Shown here: one piece after another, positions 34,151 through 40,951 of the stretch | How positions within the stretch are numbered: the stretch's first letter is position 1 | Layout: every line of letters starts with the position of its first letter | IMG/VR virus record: IMGVR_UViG_3300027151_000013 | Span: 1 to 40,951 of that record | Reading direction: 5' to 3' (one strand) | Length of the DNA: 40,951 nucleotides | Origin: a virus | Program-made: the position numbers and the translations under genes | The notes under the pieces: generated by a model | What the model saw: the letters and a program-made list of their open reading frames with translations, nothing else | What the model was told of the DNA's origin: nothing | Database searches by the model: none

Positions 34151-34917
34151 GTTGGACACTGATTAAAGGCGCAGAAATAGGGAAGATACCCCCTACGCCA
34201 ACATCTCTTGAAGAAACACCACAGATAGATCAAGCAATAGCGTCCCTAAAAAAGATTGCTTACAAACACGGGATACCGACAGGCTACAAACAAGAACAAA
34301 ACGGGCGACTTATTCAAAGCATCTTCCCAATTCAAAAATCAGAAACCTCACAAATATCCTCATCGTCAAAAGTCAATCTAGAACTCCACACAGAAACAGC
34401 GTTCCACCCATATGCGCCATCTCATGTGATCTTGATGTGTCTAAGAGAAGACCCAACCGCCTTAACGACATTTGCCCATGTGGACGACATCGTCAAATCT
34501 TTAGACGAAGAAACAATGTTTTACTTAAAAGAACCACTCTTCATTACAGCAATTGACGAGAGTTTCCGTATGAATGGCGAACCTAACAAGAATATACTTT
34601 TACCCATCCTCACCGAAAAAGACAACAAACTATCCATCTGCTTTGACGAGTTCTTCATGCGGGGTAAAACATTTCAAGCACAAGAAGCCTTAGACAAACT
34701 CCTTGAATCAATCAGAGAAAACACAAAACAAATCGCACTACAAGGCGGCGATGTACTTGTTTTAGATAACAGAAAACTTGTTCACGGCAGAAAATCCTTC
34801 AAAGCGAAATACGACGGAACAGACAGATGGTTACTTAGGGTGCTCACAGTAGACAAAACACCGCCAGACACCGAATATATCTACGATGACCACATGGTTA
34901 TCATTACAGAAATGTAG
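34147..34917 (+). CDS. 2-oxoglutarate/Fe(II) oxygenase, AsnO/VioC-like
   Basis: 256 aa. LHTETAFHPYAPSHVILMCLRE holds the H-x-E metal motif (H81, E83) typical of amino-acid hydroxylases of the clavaminate-synthase-like group. GGDVLVLDNRKLVHGRKSF gives the distal His (H213), and YDGTDRWLLRVL the 2-oxoglutarate-binding Arg (R227 region). Family members beta-hydroxylate free or carrier-bound Asn or Arg. A phage copy may modify an amino acid, peptide or translation component; the substrate cannot be told. In an operon with a regulator. Confidence 0.87.
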   Translation: MSWTLIKGAEIGKIPPTPTSLEETPQIDQAIASLKKIAYKHGIPTGYKQEQNGRLIQSIFPIQKSETSQISSSSKVNLELHTETAFHPYAPSHVILMCLREDPTALTTFAHVDDIVKSLDEETMFYLKEPLFITAIDESFRMNGEPNKNILLPILTEKDNKLSICFDEFFMRGKTFQAQEALDKLLESIRENTKQIALQGGDVLVLDNRKLVHGRKSFKAKYDGTDRWLLRVLTVDKTPPDTEYIYDDHMVIITEM

Positions 34918-34921
34918 ATAA

Positions 34922-35389
34922 ATGTTTAAAATAATAGAAAAATTCTTTCGTGGGATCGTCACCGTAACGCCATCATCATGGCAAATGGATGAAGATATGC
35001 CCCTATCGCACGATTACAGACTGGAACCAATCAAGCAAAACATCTACAAAAGTTTTGGAAAGGGTTGGGGGAAATCAATAGATTGCGATGACGGATGGAT
35101 AGACATTGTTGCAAAATGCCACAGTGAACTAATCGCCATTGATAAGAACTACAGCATCCAACAGATCAAACAAAAGTTTGGAACACTTCGCTACTACTGC
35201 ACACCATCAAATTCTAAACACAAAGAACAATTCGCTAAAATCGTTGGCAAATATGAACTACTATCAATCAAAGTCTGCGAGATTTCAGGGACCGATGGTG
35301 TCCTCATGAAAAAAGACGGCTGGTTCAAGACCCTGAACCCAACTTTAGGTAAGACACTGGGATACAAAAAATGTAAAGTCAACCAATGA
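34922..35389 (+). CDS. Conserved phage-type hypothetical protein (155 aa)
   Basis: Starts 5 nt after the oxygenase stop. IDCDDGWIDIVAKCHSELIAIDKNYSIQQIKQKFGTLRYYC is a conserved block (C.DGW..I...C..L........VKEKFG.LR.Y) I have seen in many small phage proteins of unknown role. The later ISGTDGVLMKKDGWFKTL fits the same family. ATGA overlap with the next gene. Confidence 0.78.
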   Translation: MFKIIEKFFRGIVTVTPSSWQMDEDMPLSHDYRLEPIKQNIYKSFGKGWGKSIDCDDGWIDIVAKCHSELIAIDKNYSIQQIKQKFGTLRYYCTPSNSKHKEQFAKIVGKYELLSIKVCEISGTDGVLMKKDGWFKTLNPTLGKTLGYKKCKVNQ

Positions 35390-35484
35390 CAGTTATTGGA
35401 GCAAGACAATATAAATGCCCATGTCGGCAACTAATACCTCAACAACCCGAATGCGGAGACAAAGGCGTAGAGGACGACGAATAA
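35386..35484 (+). CDS. Tiny Cys-containing peptide (32 aa)
   Basis: ATGA start. YKCPCRQLIPQQPECGDKG carries three Cys and an acidic end (EDDE). It may continue the zinc site of the preceding protein as a separate chain. Ends immediately before a convergent gene. Confidence 0.5.
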   Translation: MTVIGARQYKCPCRQLIPQQPECGDKGVEDDE

Positions 35485-35820
35485 CTATTGTTGGGTAGAA
35501 ATCCAAGCAGAGAATGCTTCATCTTCTGTCGGAATAATCCAAACTTGACACGCCCCTAAATCTTTGTGCCTGTCACCAAGAAAAGCCCATGCTACAGAAA
35601 TTTTTCCGCTAGGTTCTACAACTCCGACATTGCATTCAAGTCCGTACAACTTTAAGAAATGGTCGACAACACACGCCACATCATCATGTGCGCACGGGGA
35701 ATCTTCTTTACCTGTATTTGGGCAAGTAACATCAACAATTTCAAGTCTGTCTTTGTTCAACAAAAGGCAAACAACATGCCCGTCGTTGTGCCATTTAATT
35801 TCTTCGTCGGTGTCAACCAT
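35485..35820 (-). CDS. Hypothetical protein (111 aa)
   Basis: ATG 35820 lies six nt after TAGTCT (35827-35832), with a weak TGGTTT -35 and no Shine-Dalgarno, so leaderless. Cys/His-rich middle (VTCPNTGKEDSPCAHDDVACVVDHF) and VGVVEPSGKISVAWAFLGD. No family recognised. Confidence 0.7.
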   Translation of the reverse strand: MVDTDEEIKWHNDGHVVCLLLNKDRLEIVDVTCPNTGKEDSPCAHDDVACVVDHFLKLYGLECNVGVVEPSGKISVAWAFLGDRHKDLGACQVWIIPTEDEAFSAWISTQQ

Positions 35821-35921
35821 AAGGAAAGACTAGTTCGTTTAAACTACAAAAACCAGTAACAGCACCCCTGCACGCAAAAAGATAGGGCTACTTCTCCTAC
35901 CTCTATTCTACCACCAACCCC

Positions 35922-36167
35922 TTAGGGCTCAATAAAGATGCATTCTCCGGGACACTCCTCGGCAGACTCAATCACATCATCAAGACGATCGTCTGCGAAA
36001 GACGCCAAACCAGCGGCTCCTTGAGGGTTCCCCACAGATGAGGCAAATATCTTGTCACCCTCTTTTACGTATGCTAAACCGTCTGGCATCATCGTAAAGA
36101 CATCTGGTGCTATCTCCGCGCATAGTCCATCTCCAGTGCATAGGTCTTGGTCAATCCAAACTCGCAT
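35922..36167 (-). CDS. 3Fe-4S ferredoxin
   Basis: 81 aa. MRVWIDQDLCTGDGLCAEIAPDVF gives C10-x2-D13-x2-C16, the [3Fe-4S] form in which Asp replaces the second Cys, and EECPGEC supplies C72-P. These ferredoxins pass electrons to cytochrome P450s and other oxygenases. No P450 is encoded here; the 2-oxoglutarate oxygenase does not need a ferredoxin. TAATG overlap with the upstream membrane gene, so it belongs to the lysis-type operon. Confidence 0.9.
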   Translation of the reverse strand: MRVWIDQDLCTGDGLCAEIAPDVFTMMPDGLAYVKEGDKIFASSVGNPQGAAGLASFADDRLDDVIESAEECPGECIFIEP

Positions 36168-36454
36168 TACTTGCCTTCTAAATGGTCGGGGATGCCGTTC
36201 CCATCTTTGTCTTCAGCGTTTCGTCCTGTTGAAATCATCAACCCTGCAAGAGTGCCAGTGATGAAAGTTGCGACCGATGAAAGAACACCAAAGAACATTT
36301 TGTCGTTTTCGGCTTGAGCGCCAATCGGTTGCGTAACAAACACAAGTGCCCAAAGAACACCAACTGTCGTTATCAGAAGTACGAAACCAAGAATGCATCC
36401 GATAACAAATTTGAGTCGTGCATCAAGTTCTGCTGGAGTTAAACGCTTTTTCAT
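36167..36454 (-). CDS. Two-TM membrane protein (95 aa)
   Basis: I use ATG 36454 at the ATGA overlap; the reading frame upstream lies inside the lipoprotein gene. Two hydrophobic helices (KFVIGCILGFVLLITTVGVLWALVFV and MFFGVLSSVATFITGTLAGLMI) with a charged C-terminus (NAEDKDGNGIPDHLEGK, a DxDxNGxxD calcium-like motif). May be a holin or holin partner. Confidence 0.72.
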   Translation of the reverse strand: MKKRLTPAELDARLKFVIGCILGFVLLITTVGVLWALVFVTQPIGAQAENDKMFFGVLSSVATFITGTLAGLMISTGRNAEDKDGNGIPDHLEGK

Positions 36455-36678
36455 GGTGTTACCGTTTCCTCTGTTGGAACCGTTGCTTCTACGGTTGTTT
36501 CTGTAGGATCCCATCCAAGCAATGTTTTTGTGCAGTTCCCATCTACTTCGCATAGGGGTGGTTCACATTCTTGTTTCCCCCAGTTTTGAGGGTCTTGGCA
36601 AGAATAGCGATAACTACCGTCGTAACCGCACCCAACAAGCAGAAAAGCAAGACCCAACCCAAGACTAAACCGTTTCAT
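36451..36678 (-). CDS. Phage lipoprotein (75 aa)
   Basis: ATG 36678 lies inside the end of the holin-like gene. A signal segment ends in the lipobox LVGCGYDG (lipidated Cys at about 18), then YSCQDPQNWGKQECEPPLCEVDGNCTKTL. Small Cys-rich phage lipoproteins of this YSCQDPxNW...CxPPxC type are common next to lysis genes. Role unknown. Confidence 0.8.
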   Translation of the reverse strand: MKRFSLGLGLAFLLVGCGYDGSYRYSCQDPQNWGKQECEPPLCEVDGNCTKTLLGWDPTETTVEATVPTEETVTP

Positions 36679-36934
36679 TCGCCTTTGCCTTCGGTGCTTT
36701 CTTGTCAACCTTGTTGAAGACATCGTTAATTTCTGAATTTGTAAGTTTGCCATCCTCAAGGAATGCCCTAGAGAGACCTTCGATTACGACTGCAACCCCT
36801 GCAATTCCAGCCATAAAGACGGCTTTGAGTACTGGTACACCAGCAATTGTTCCTGCGCCGATAACCCCAAGACCAGATGCGGCAAAAGTAGCAAGAATCC
36901 TAAGAAGGACATTCGTTACCAAATCTTTTTTCAT
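36665..36934 (-). CDS. Holin-like membrane protein (89 aa)
   Basis: Two or three hydrophobic stretches (NVLLRILATFAASGLGVIGAGTIAG and LKAVFMAGIAGVAVVIEGLSRAFL) precede an acidic/basic tail (INDVFNKVDKKAPKAK). Size, topology and position downstream of the endolysin gene suit a holin. Overlaps the zinc-ribbon gene by ATGA. Confidence 0.72.
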   Translation of the reverse strand: MKKDLVTNVLLRILATFAASGLGVIGAGTIAGVPVLKAVFMAGIAGVAVVIEGLSRAFLEDGKLTNSEINDVFNKVDKKAPKAKANETV

Positions 36935-37161
36935 ACTCCACCTGACTCACTTTCCTTTTTAAACGCAGATACACAGCCTTTACTGCAAAACAAAGTTCCT
37001 TTATATTCTTGAATCATTCCCCTTCTGGTGGTTTTCCCGCATTTAGGGCAAACAAACATGGTGGTTTTTGATCCAACATAAAGAACCCGAACCCCATAAT
37101 CAACTTTTGGGGCGAGCGGAGTCGGTTCAGTAATTTTTCTTTTTGCAGGTTTTTTGCTCAT
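36931..37161 (-). CDS. Zinc-ribbon protein (76 aa)
   Basis: A basic N-terminus (SKKPAKRKI), then MFVCPKCGKTTRRGMIQEYKGTLFCSKGCVSAFKK, a treble-clef-like CxxC...CxxxC site. Function unknown. ATGA-coupled on both sides. Confidence 0.75.
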   Translation of the reverse strand: MSKKPAKRKITEPTPLAPKVDYGVRVLYVGSKTTMFVCPKCGKTTRRGMIQEYKGTLFCSKGCVSAFKKESESGGV

Positions 37162-37382
37162 TTCTTTTTACTGCCATGCGATTTCGTGTCGTTTAGGTGT
37201 GCGTCAAGTTTGTGTTCAATGACAGCGATATCCCCGTCAATGTCTTTCACATCTGCTTTTAGGTCATCAAGTTTTTGTGCAACATAGCCGTGGTCACGAA
37301 CATTTTCGCGGCGACCCTTTTCTATCAACAACATTAAAAGAGCAAAAGCGCCAGTTACAACAGCAGCCCATGTAGCGTCCAT
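37158..37382 (-). CDS. Single-TM coiled-coil protein (74 aa)
   Basis: N-terminal membrane helix (WAAVVTGAFALLMLLIEKG) followed by a coiled coil (VAQKLDDLKADVKDIDGDIAVIEHKLDAHL). This N-out TM plus coiled-coil plan matches small phage holins or spanin-like proteins (DUF2746-type). AAAGGAG lies 11 nt upstream. Confidence 0.72.
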   Translation of the reverse strand: MDATWAAVVTGAFALLMLLIEKGRRENVRDHGYVAQKLDDLKADVKDIDGDIAVIEHKLDAHLNDTKSHGSKKK

Positions 37383-37389
37383 GACAAAA

Positions 37390-37524
37390 TTACTCCTTTA
37401 ATGATTTCTTTTTTTTAGAAGTTTTTTTAGATGGCTTAGCGACAACTTCAGTTTTGACGGAAGAAAGGAACTCTTCGTTGCGAACTTCTTTTATGGTGCT
37501 TTCCCCTTGCGCATACTTGCTCAT
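37390..37524 (-). CDS. Small basic protein (44 aa)
   Basis: ATG 37524 overlaps the endolysin stop (ATGA). Ends in a Lys-rich tail (PSKKTSKKKKSLKE) that also encodes AAAGGAG for the next gene. Role unknown. Confidence 0.58.
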   Translation of the reverse strand: MSKYAQGESTIKEVRNEEFLSSVKTEVVAKPSKKTSKKKKSLKE

Positions 37525-38288
37525 TTCAAACCCAACAACGCTTTCACTTTGCCGCCAATAGTAAAATCTGGATTCAAACCATTTTTTTGTTTGAAACTTT
37601 TGAGTGCTTGTTGAAATTCTGCGGTAGCAATGTTGCCGTCAATTGCTCCGTTATAAAAACCTTTGTTTTTTAGAGCCTGTTGGATTGCTGAGTTTTCATC
37701 TGCTGGCGCTGAAGTGGGTGCCGATGGTGTTGTTGTGGGTGCTGGTGCGGTTTCTCCGCCGAAAGCGACTACTGCTGGTGGTGGTGTATCGCCACATACA
37801 TAGCGCAAATGCCATGGCTCGCTTGGAACCACTTCCCAACTAAAACCAAAATCTTTAACGTTTGCAATCAACCAATTGAGACGCTTTGGTTCACCTGCTG
37901 AATGAACGTCAACCGCAATCCCAAGATTGTGCATTGACTTACCTGGTGTCGCAAGCATTGCCATACCTTTTTTGAGGTACCAAGTTTTGCCTTCAAATGA
38001 TTTTGTGCTTGTTCCTGCAATTGGTTCCAAAACATAGCGTTGCTTGAAGCCTGCCAGTTGCGACTCGTAGGAACGGTATAGGTCTCCTGACGAGGTTGGC
38101 TTAAGTTCAAGTCCATCGGCTTTGGCTTTAGCGACCATTGCGTTCCATGCGTTGGCGGCAAGCCAATGAAGTTTTCCACCGCTCTTAATTGGGCGTAGGA
38201 GTGAGTCAGGAAGTTTGCCGGGTTCAATGCCTTTTAAATCTTTGGGCATTTTTACGGGAACAATGTAGTCCCAAGCAACTTTTGCCAT
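37521..38288 (-). CDS. Endolysin: M15 D,D-carboxypeptidase with peptidoglycan-binding domain
   Basis: 255 aa. The VanY/M15 zinc site is intact: SMHNLGIAVDV (H120, D127) and EPWHLRY (E157, H160). An Ala/Pro/Thr linker (about 175-200) joins it to a C-terminal PGRP-type peptidoglycan-binding domain (IQQALKNKGFYNGAIDGN...FQQALKSFKQKNGL). It cleaves D-Ala-D-Ala or peptide bridges during lysis. No signal peptide, so a holin is required. AAAGG precedes the start; promoter at 38326-38354. Confidence 0.92.
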   Translation of the reverse strand: MAKVAWDYIVPVKMPKDLKGIEPGKLPDSLLRPIKSGGKLHWLAANAWNAMVAKAKADGLELKPTSSGDLYRSYESQLAGFKQRYVLEPIAGTSTKSFEGKTWYLKKGMAMLATPGKSMHNLGIAVDVHSAGEPKRLNWLIANVKDFGFSWEVVPSEPWHLRYVCGDTPPPAVVAFGGETAPAPTTTPSAPTSAPADENSAIQQALKNKGFYNGAIDGNIATAEFQQALKSFKQKNGLNPDFTIGGKVKALLGLK

Positions 38289-38325
38289 GTGCGAAACCTT
38301 TATGTTTATGGGGTAGAACTTAAAT

Positions 38326-38354
38326 ATTATACACCATAAGATATATTACATTAA
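38326..38354 (-). promoter_or_regulatory. Promoter of the endolysin operon
   Basis: TTAATG (38349-38354), 17 bp, TATAAT (38326-38331) on the minus strand, 37 nt before the ATG. Confidence 0.75.
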
Positions 38355-40951
38355 TTATTGTCAGGTTCCCGCATGTGAAGATACATTGCGCCCATTAACG
38401 CAAGAACAGATGAGATGCCAGCGATTCTTTGAATAGCGCCCGACAGCGTCAAGTAGACAACCAAAGACCCTGAAATTGTGAAGCCCAAATTTAAGATACC
38501 AAATGTAAACTTTTTCATAAAAAGACCCCAATCTAAAATTTTAACTCCATTATTATACCTGAAAATACTTAACTGATTTATCCACTCCACGCCATCCCAA
38601 GCAAGTTCCCCGTTCATCTCTTCTTCCTCGGGCTTACGGGCGACATTATTACCTGAACTAGGTGAACCACCGGCACCGGAACCGCCACCAGAACCACCAC
38701 CAGAACCACCAACAGCCCCAACAGCGCCAACTATGGCAACAGCAGCCCCAACAGCAAGAACCGTTCTACGATCACCGACATCAATATTTGAACCCAAAGC
38801 AACATATGTATCAAACACACCAGCGAACACATTGATTTCTTCCTCAAAAGATTCTTTAACTTCTACTGGGGCGTCCGTAAGTGCCTCGGCAATTTCAATA
38901 CCCGTTTCTTCCGAGACCTCGGCAACAACGATTGCGGCAAACACTTCTGTCGCTTGTTCGCCGTCAATGCTTTCAAGCACTTTGGGGCTCGTTGCCAGTT
39001 CCGTTGCTTGGTCACTAGGAATACCACCTTCCTGTTCAATTACCAATGTGACAACTTGTCCAACTTGCTCGCTCGTAATCGTGTCTGATTCCAAGACGTC
39101 CACGATGACGCCAAGCGACTCTTCGTTAAGTTCATTACCCAAGACGGCGGTAAAGGTTTCAATCAAAACCTCGGTGCTTACTTCTTCGTCAAAGACTGCA
39201 TCAAGTGCGGCGCCCAAATTGTCTGCGGTAAGACCGTCTTTCAATACATCAACGATAAGGTCAATGGTTTCTGCATCGGAAAGGTCATCGTCAAACACGC
39301 TGTCAAATATTGCTTCTGTTTCTGCTTGACTGAGATTTGTTTCAAGCAAGTCGTCAAGTACGGTCATAGTGTCTGCAGCGGAAATGTCCTCGTCAAATAC
39401 TGCGTCCATAACTTTGTCTAGGTCGCCAGAACTAAGCGGACCATCAAAGATTGATTCCAAAGCCGACACCATATTCTCAGCAGAAGTATCTTCTGAGAAC
39501 GCTGAATCCAAAACTGCCGCCAACTGTTCGCTAGTGATGTCTGCATCCAGCATTGTTGTTAGTGCTTCGGTGAATACATCTGCCGAAACATCTTCGGTAA
39601 ACACGGCTTCTAGGACATTGTCGAACTGAATGTCGGTAAGTTCTGCGCCAAGGAGCGTGTCAAGAACAGCGCCAACCTCGTCAGCCTCAATATCAGTAGT
39701 GAACGTATTTTCAAGAATATTGTCCAATATGACTGTTGTGATTGGCTCGTTGTCTTCTATATCGACGACGGTATAATCATCTGGTGGAATTATTACTACT
39801 ACCGTTTCAGTTTCTGTTTCAACTGGTTCAAGTTCTATTGGGTCTACTTCAATTGGTAGTAAAGTTGTTTCTGTTGATTCCCACCCTTCTGGGATGGTTA
39901 CTGTTGGCAATTCGGTTCCAGGTAATGTTTCTGTTGGAAGCGTCACCGTTGTGGATTCTGTGTCAGGGTCTGGGTATTGCGGCAGTGGCACTGTGGGTAC
40001 GGTTGGCAATACAACGGGTTCGGAGACTGTAGACGTAGTGCCAGTGTCTACTGGCGGAACATAAACAGGGGTAGCGATAGTCGTCGTAGTTGTAGTAGTC
40101 GTAGTAGTCGTAGTTACTGGAGTCGGGTCAAGAACGGTTGCATCAACAGTTACTTCAGGACCATAGGTGCAACTACCAGTTCCAACTCCAACACACCCAC
40201 CCGTCATTGCTTTGATACCAAAGCGAACTGGTCCGTATCCAGTCGTGACAGGATTACTACCAGAAAACATTCCTGTGCTTAACGAGTAGTTGGTTCCTTG
40301 ATTAGTCCAAACTCCCCAACCACCTGATTGTGCTCCACCGATTACGGTGAGGTCGTAGAAACTAACCGAGTAACCGTAGATAACGCAATTGCTTGCCGCC
40401 GATGCATCCCAATCAAGGTCAACACTTCCGTCTGCGTTTGCAACAGCAGTCAAGTTTGTGACTGGATTCAGATAAGCCGCAGTGATTGTGTTATTGGACT
40501 CGACATACCCAGAGCCAGAGAAATTGTTTGTGTTTTGCGCAGTGGTGCCAAATGTGTTTCCACTGGCTGTGGAGAACGAGTTGGAACTTACTCCGTTGTA
40601 CACGGAGGAGCCGTTATTCCAATTATTTGCAAACTGAATAGCAGTCGTGTTGCCGTTGAATGTGTTACCTGAAACCATTTGATTGCCAGCGCCAACTGTC
40701 CAACTTGTCGGAATCCATGACGATAAGTACACGCCAACACCGTTTGAAGTAAATGTTGAGTTGGTTACCTGCTGACGGTTGAGCCCTCCTAGATACGCAC
40801 CAAACTGCGTGTTGCCTGTGAACTGACTGTTATTTATTTTGACAAAGCGCTCGGTACGAATGCCATAAGTATTTGATGTAAATGTAGAGCCATTGACATA
40901 AATACGATTTGAGTAATCAGTATCCGTAAGGCTCAGGGCTGTAGGTGTTCC
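38351..40951 (-). CDS. Partial long surface/fibre protein: beta-helix, FnIII-like, 17-aa repeats, membrane anchor
   Basis: The frame is open to the window edge, so the N-terminus is missing; 866 residues are visible. The start has beta-helix coils (NSTFTSNTYGIR, NSQFTGNTQFGAYL, NTFNGNTTAIQF), then an FnIII-like segment (VTNLTAVANADGSVDLDWDA), a poly-Thr tract, a Pro/Thr/Glu linker, and thirteen 17-residue repeats of the type LxxVFxEDxSxxxxxxx. A hydrophobic helix (VLAVGAAVAIVGAVGAVGG), a Gly/Ser run, and a C-terminal pair of TM helices follow. It may be a receptor-binding fibre or a host-surface protein; the membrane segments are unusual for a fibre. Upstream of the endolysin. Confidence 0.8.
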   Translation of the reverse strand, partial: GTPTALSLTDTDYSNRIYVNGSTFTSNTYGIRTERFVKINNSQFTGNTQFGAYLGGLNRQQVTNSTFTSNGVGVYLSSWIPTSWTVGAGNQMVSGNTFNGNTTAIQFANNWNNGSSVYNGVSSNSFSTASGNTFGTTAQNTNNFSGSGYVESNNTITAAYLNPVTNLTAVANADGSVDLDWDASAASNCVIYGYSVSFYDLTVIGGAQSGGWGVWTNQGTNYSLSTGMFSGSNPVTTGYGPVRFGIKAMTGGCVGVGTGSCTYGPEVTVDATVLDPTPVTTTTTTTTTTTTIATPVYVPPVDTGTTSTVSEPVVLPTVPTVPLPQYPDPDTESTTVTLPTETLPGTELPTVTIPEGWESTETTLLPIEVDPIELEPVETETETVVVIIPPDDYTVVDIEDNEPITTVILDNILENTFTTDIEADEVGAVLDTLLGAELTDIQFDNVLEAVFTEDVSADVFTEALTTMLDADITSEQLAAVLDSAFSEDTSAENMVSALESIFDGPLSSGDLDKVMDAVFDEDISAADTMTVLDDLLETNLSQAETEAIFDSVFDDDLSDAETIDLIVDVLKDGLTADNLGAALDAVFDEEVSTEVLIETFTAVLGNELNEESLGVIVDVLESDTITSEQVGQVVTLVIEQEGGIPSDQATELATSPKVLESIDGEQATEVFAAIVVAEVSEETGIEIAEALTDAPVEVKESFEEEINVFAGVFDTYVALGSNIDVGDRRTVLAVGAAVAIVGAVGAVGGSGGGSGGGSGAGGSPSSGNNVARKPEEEEMNGELAWDGVEWINQLSIFRYNNGVKILDWGLFMKKFTFGILNLGFTISGSLVVYLTLSGAIQRIAGISSVLALMGAMYLHMREPDNN

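Noticed and set aside
38733-39329. 198-aa plus-strand frame opposite the 17-residue repeats
   Set aside because: Ser/Thr-rich shadow of the repetitive acidic coding strand; no start signals.

Overview
The window looks like part of a tailed bacteriophage genome (or a phage-like plasmid) from an actinobacterial host. It is densely packed, with more than 80 mostly small genes joined by ATGA or TAATG overlaps. Recognisable phage functions are an HNH nuclease, SSB, DUF932, an SNF2-type helicase, two DNA methyltransferases, calcineurin-like phosphoesterases, replication-type proteins, an M15 endolysin with holin-like neighbours, and a beta-helix fibre-like protein. Pointers to an actinobacterial host are a WhiB-like Fe-S protein, a proteasome-beta-like Ntn hydrolase, consensus DnaA boxes (TTATCCACA), and several genes whose -10 box lies 6-7 nt before the start codon, so their mRNAs are probably leaderless. 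I saw no tRNA, rRNA, CRISPR array, integrase or recognisable transposase.

Layout. 1-0.85 kb: plus-strand hypotheticals. 0.86-2.0 kb: minus HNH / RHH-zinc / hypothetical operon. 2.1-4.9 kb: leaderless phosphoesterase operon, ssb, small genes. 4.95-10.4 kb (minus): DUF932, secreted lysozyme-like protein, SNF2 helicase, LysM protein, two coupled small genes, a putative Cys-His-Asp protein. 10.5-26.0 kb (plus, with a few minus singletons): about 38 small accessory genes, including a MoxR-like AAA+ ATPase paired with an HExxH/VWA protein, a YubB-like protein and a DUF2958 protein. 26.6-28.0 kb: two replication-type proteins and two small ribbon-helix-helix-like proteins. 28.0-33.6 kb (minus): overlapping operon of HTH, phosphoesterase, amino/N4 methyltransferase, C5 methyltransferase, proteasome-like protease and WhiB. 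33.7-35.5 kb: winged-helix regulator, AsnO/VioC-like 2-oxoglutarate oxygenase and two small genes. 35.5-40.95 kb (minus): small gene, 3Fe-4S ferredoxin, TM protein, lipoprotein, holin-like protein, zinc ribbon, TM/coiled-coil protein, endolysin, and a long surface/fibre protein running off the window.

The most unusual part is the regulatory DNA of the 10.5-26.6 kb region. (i) Ten same-orientation copies of a roughly 20-bp element (consensus CTGAACGGTGGCGTATATAA) lie mostly between genes. (ii) About 18 copies of an octamer ACGGGRCT/AGYCCCGT, often paired into stems, cluster in five long intergenic regions next to that element. (iii) About a dozen promoters share one architecture: -35, 5 nt, ACACCC, 6 nt, -10. 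(iv) The first genes share a leader, AAACCAACTARACAT. (v) DnaA boxes and short tandem repeats sit in three of the same intergenic regions, which are therefore candidate replication origins or operator arrays. Together these look like a phage-wide expression and replication control system, possibly analogous to stoperator systems. The protein reading the repeats is not identified, although the helicase-associated/HTH protein at 20.0-20.4 kb and the RHH proteins at 27.5-28.0 kb are candidates.
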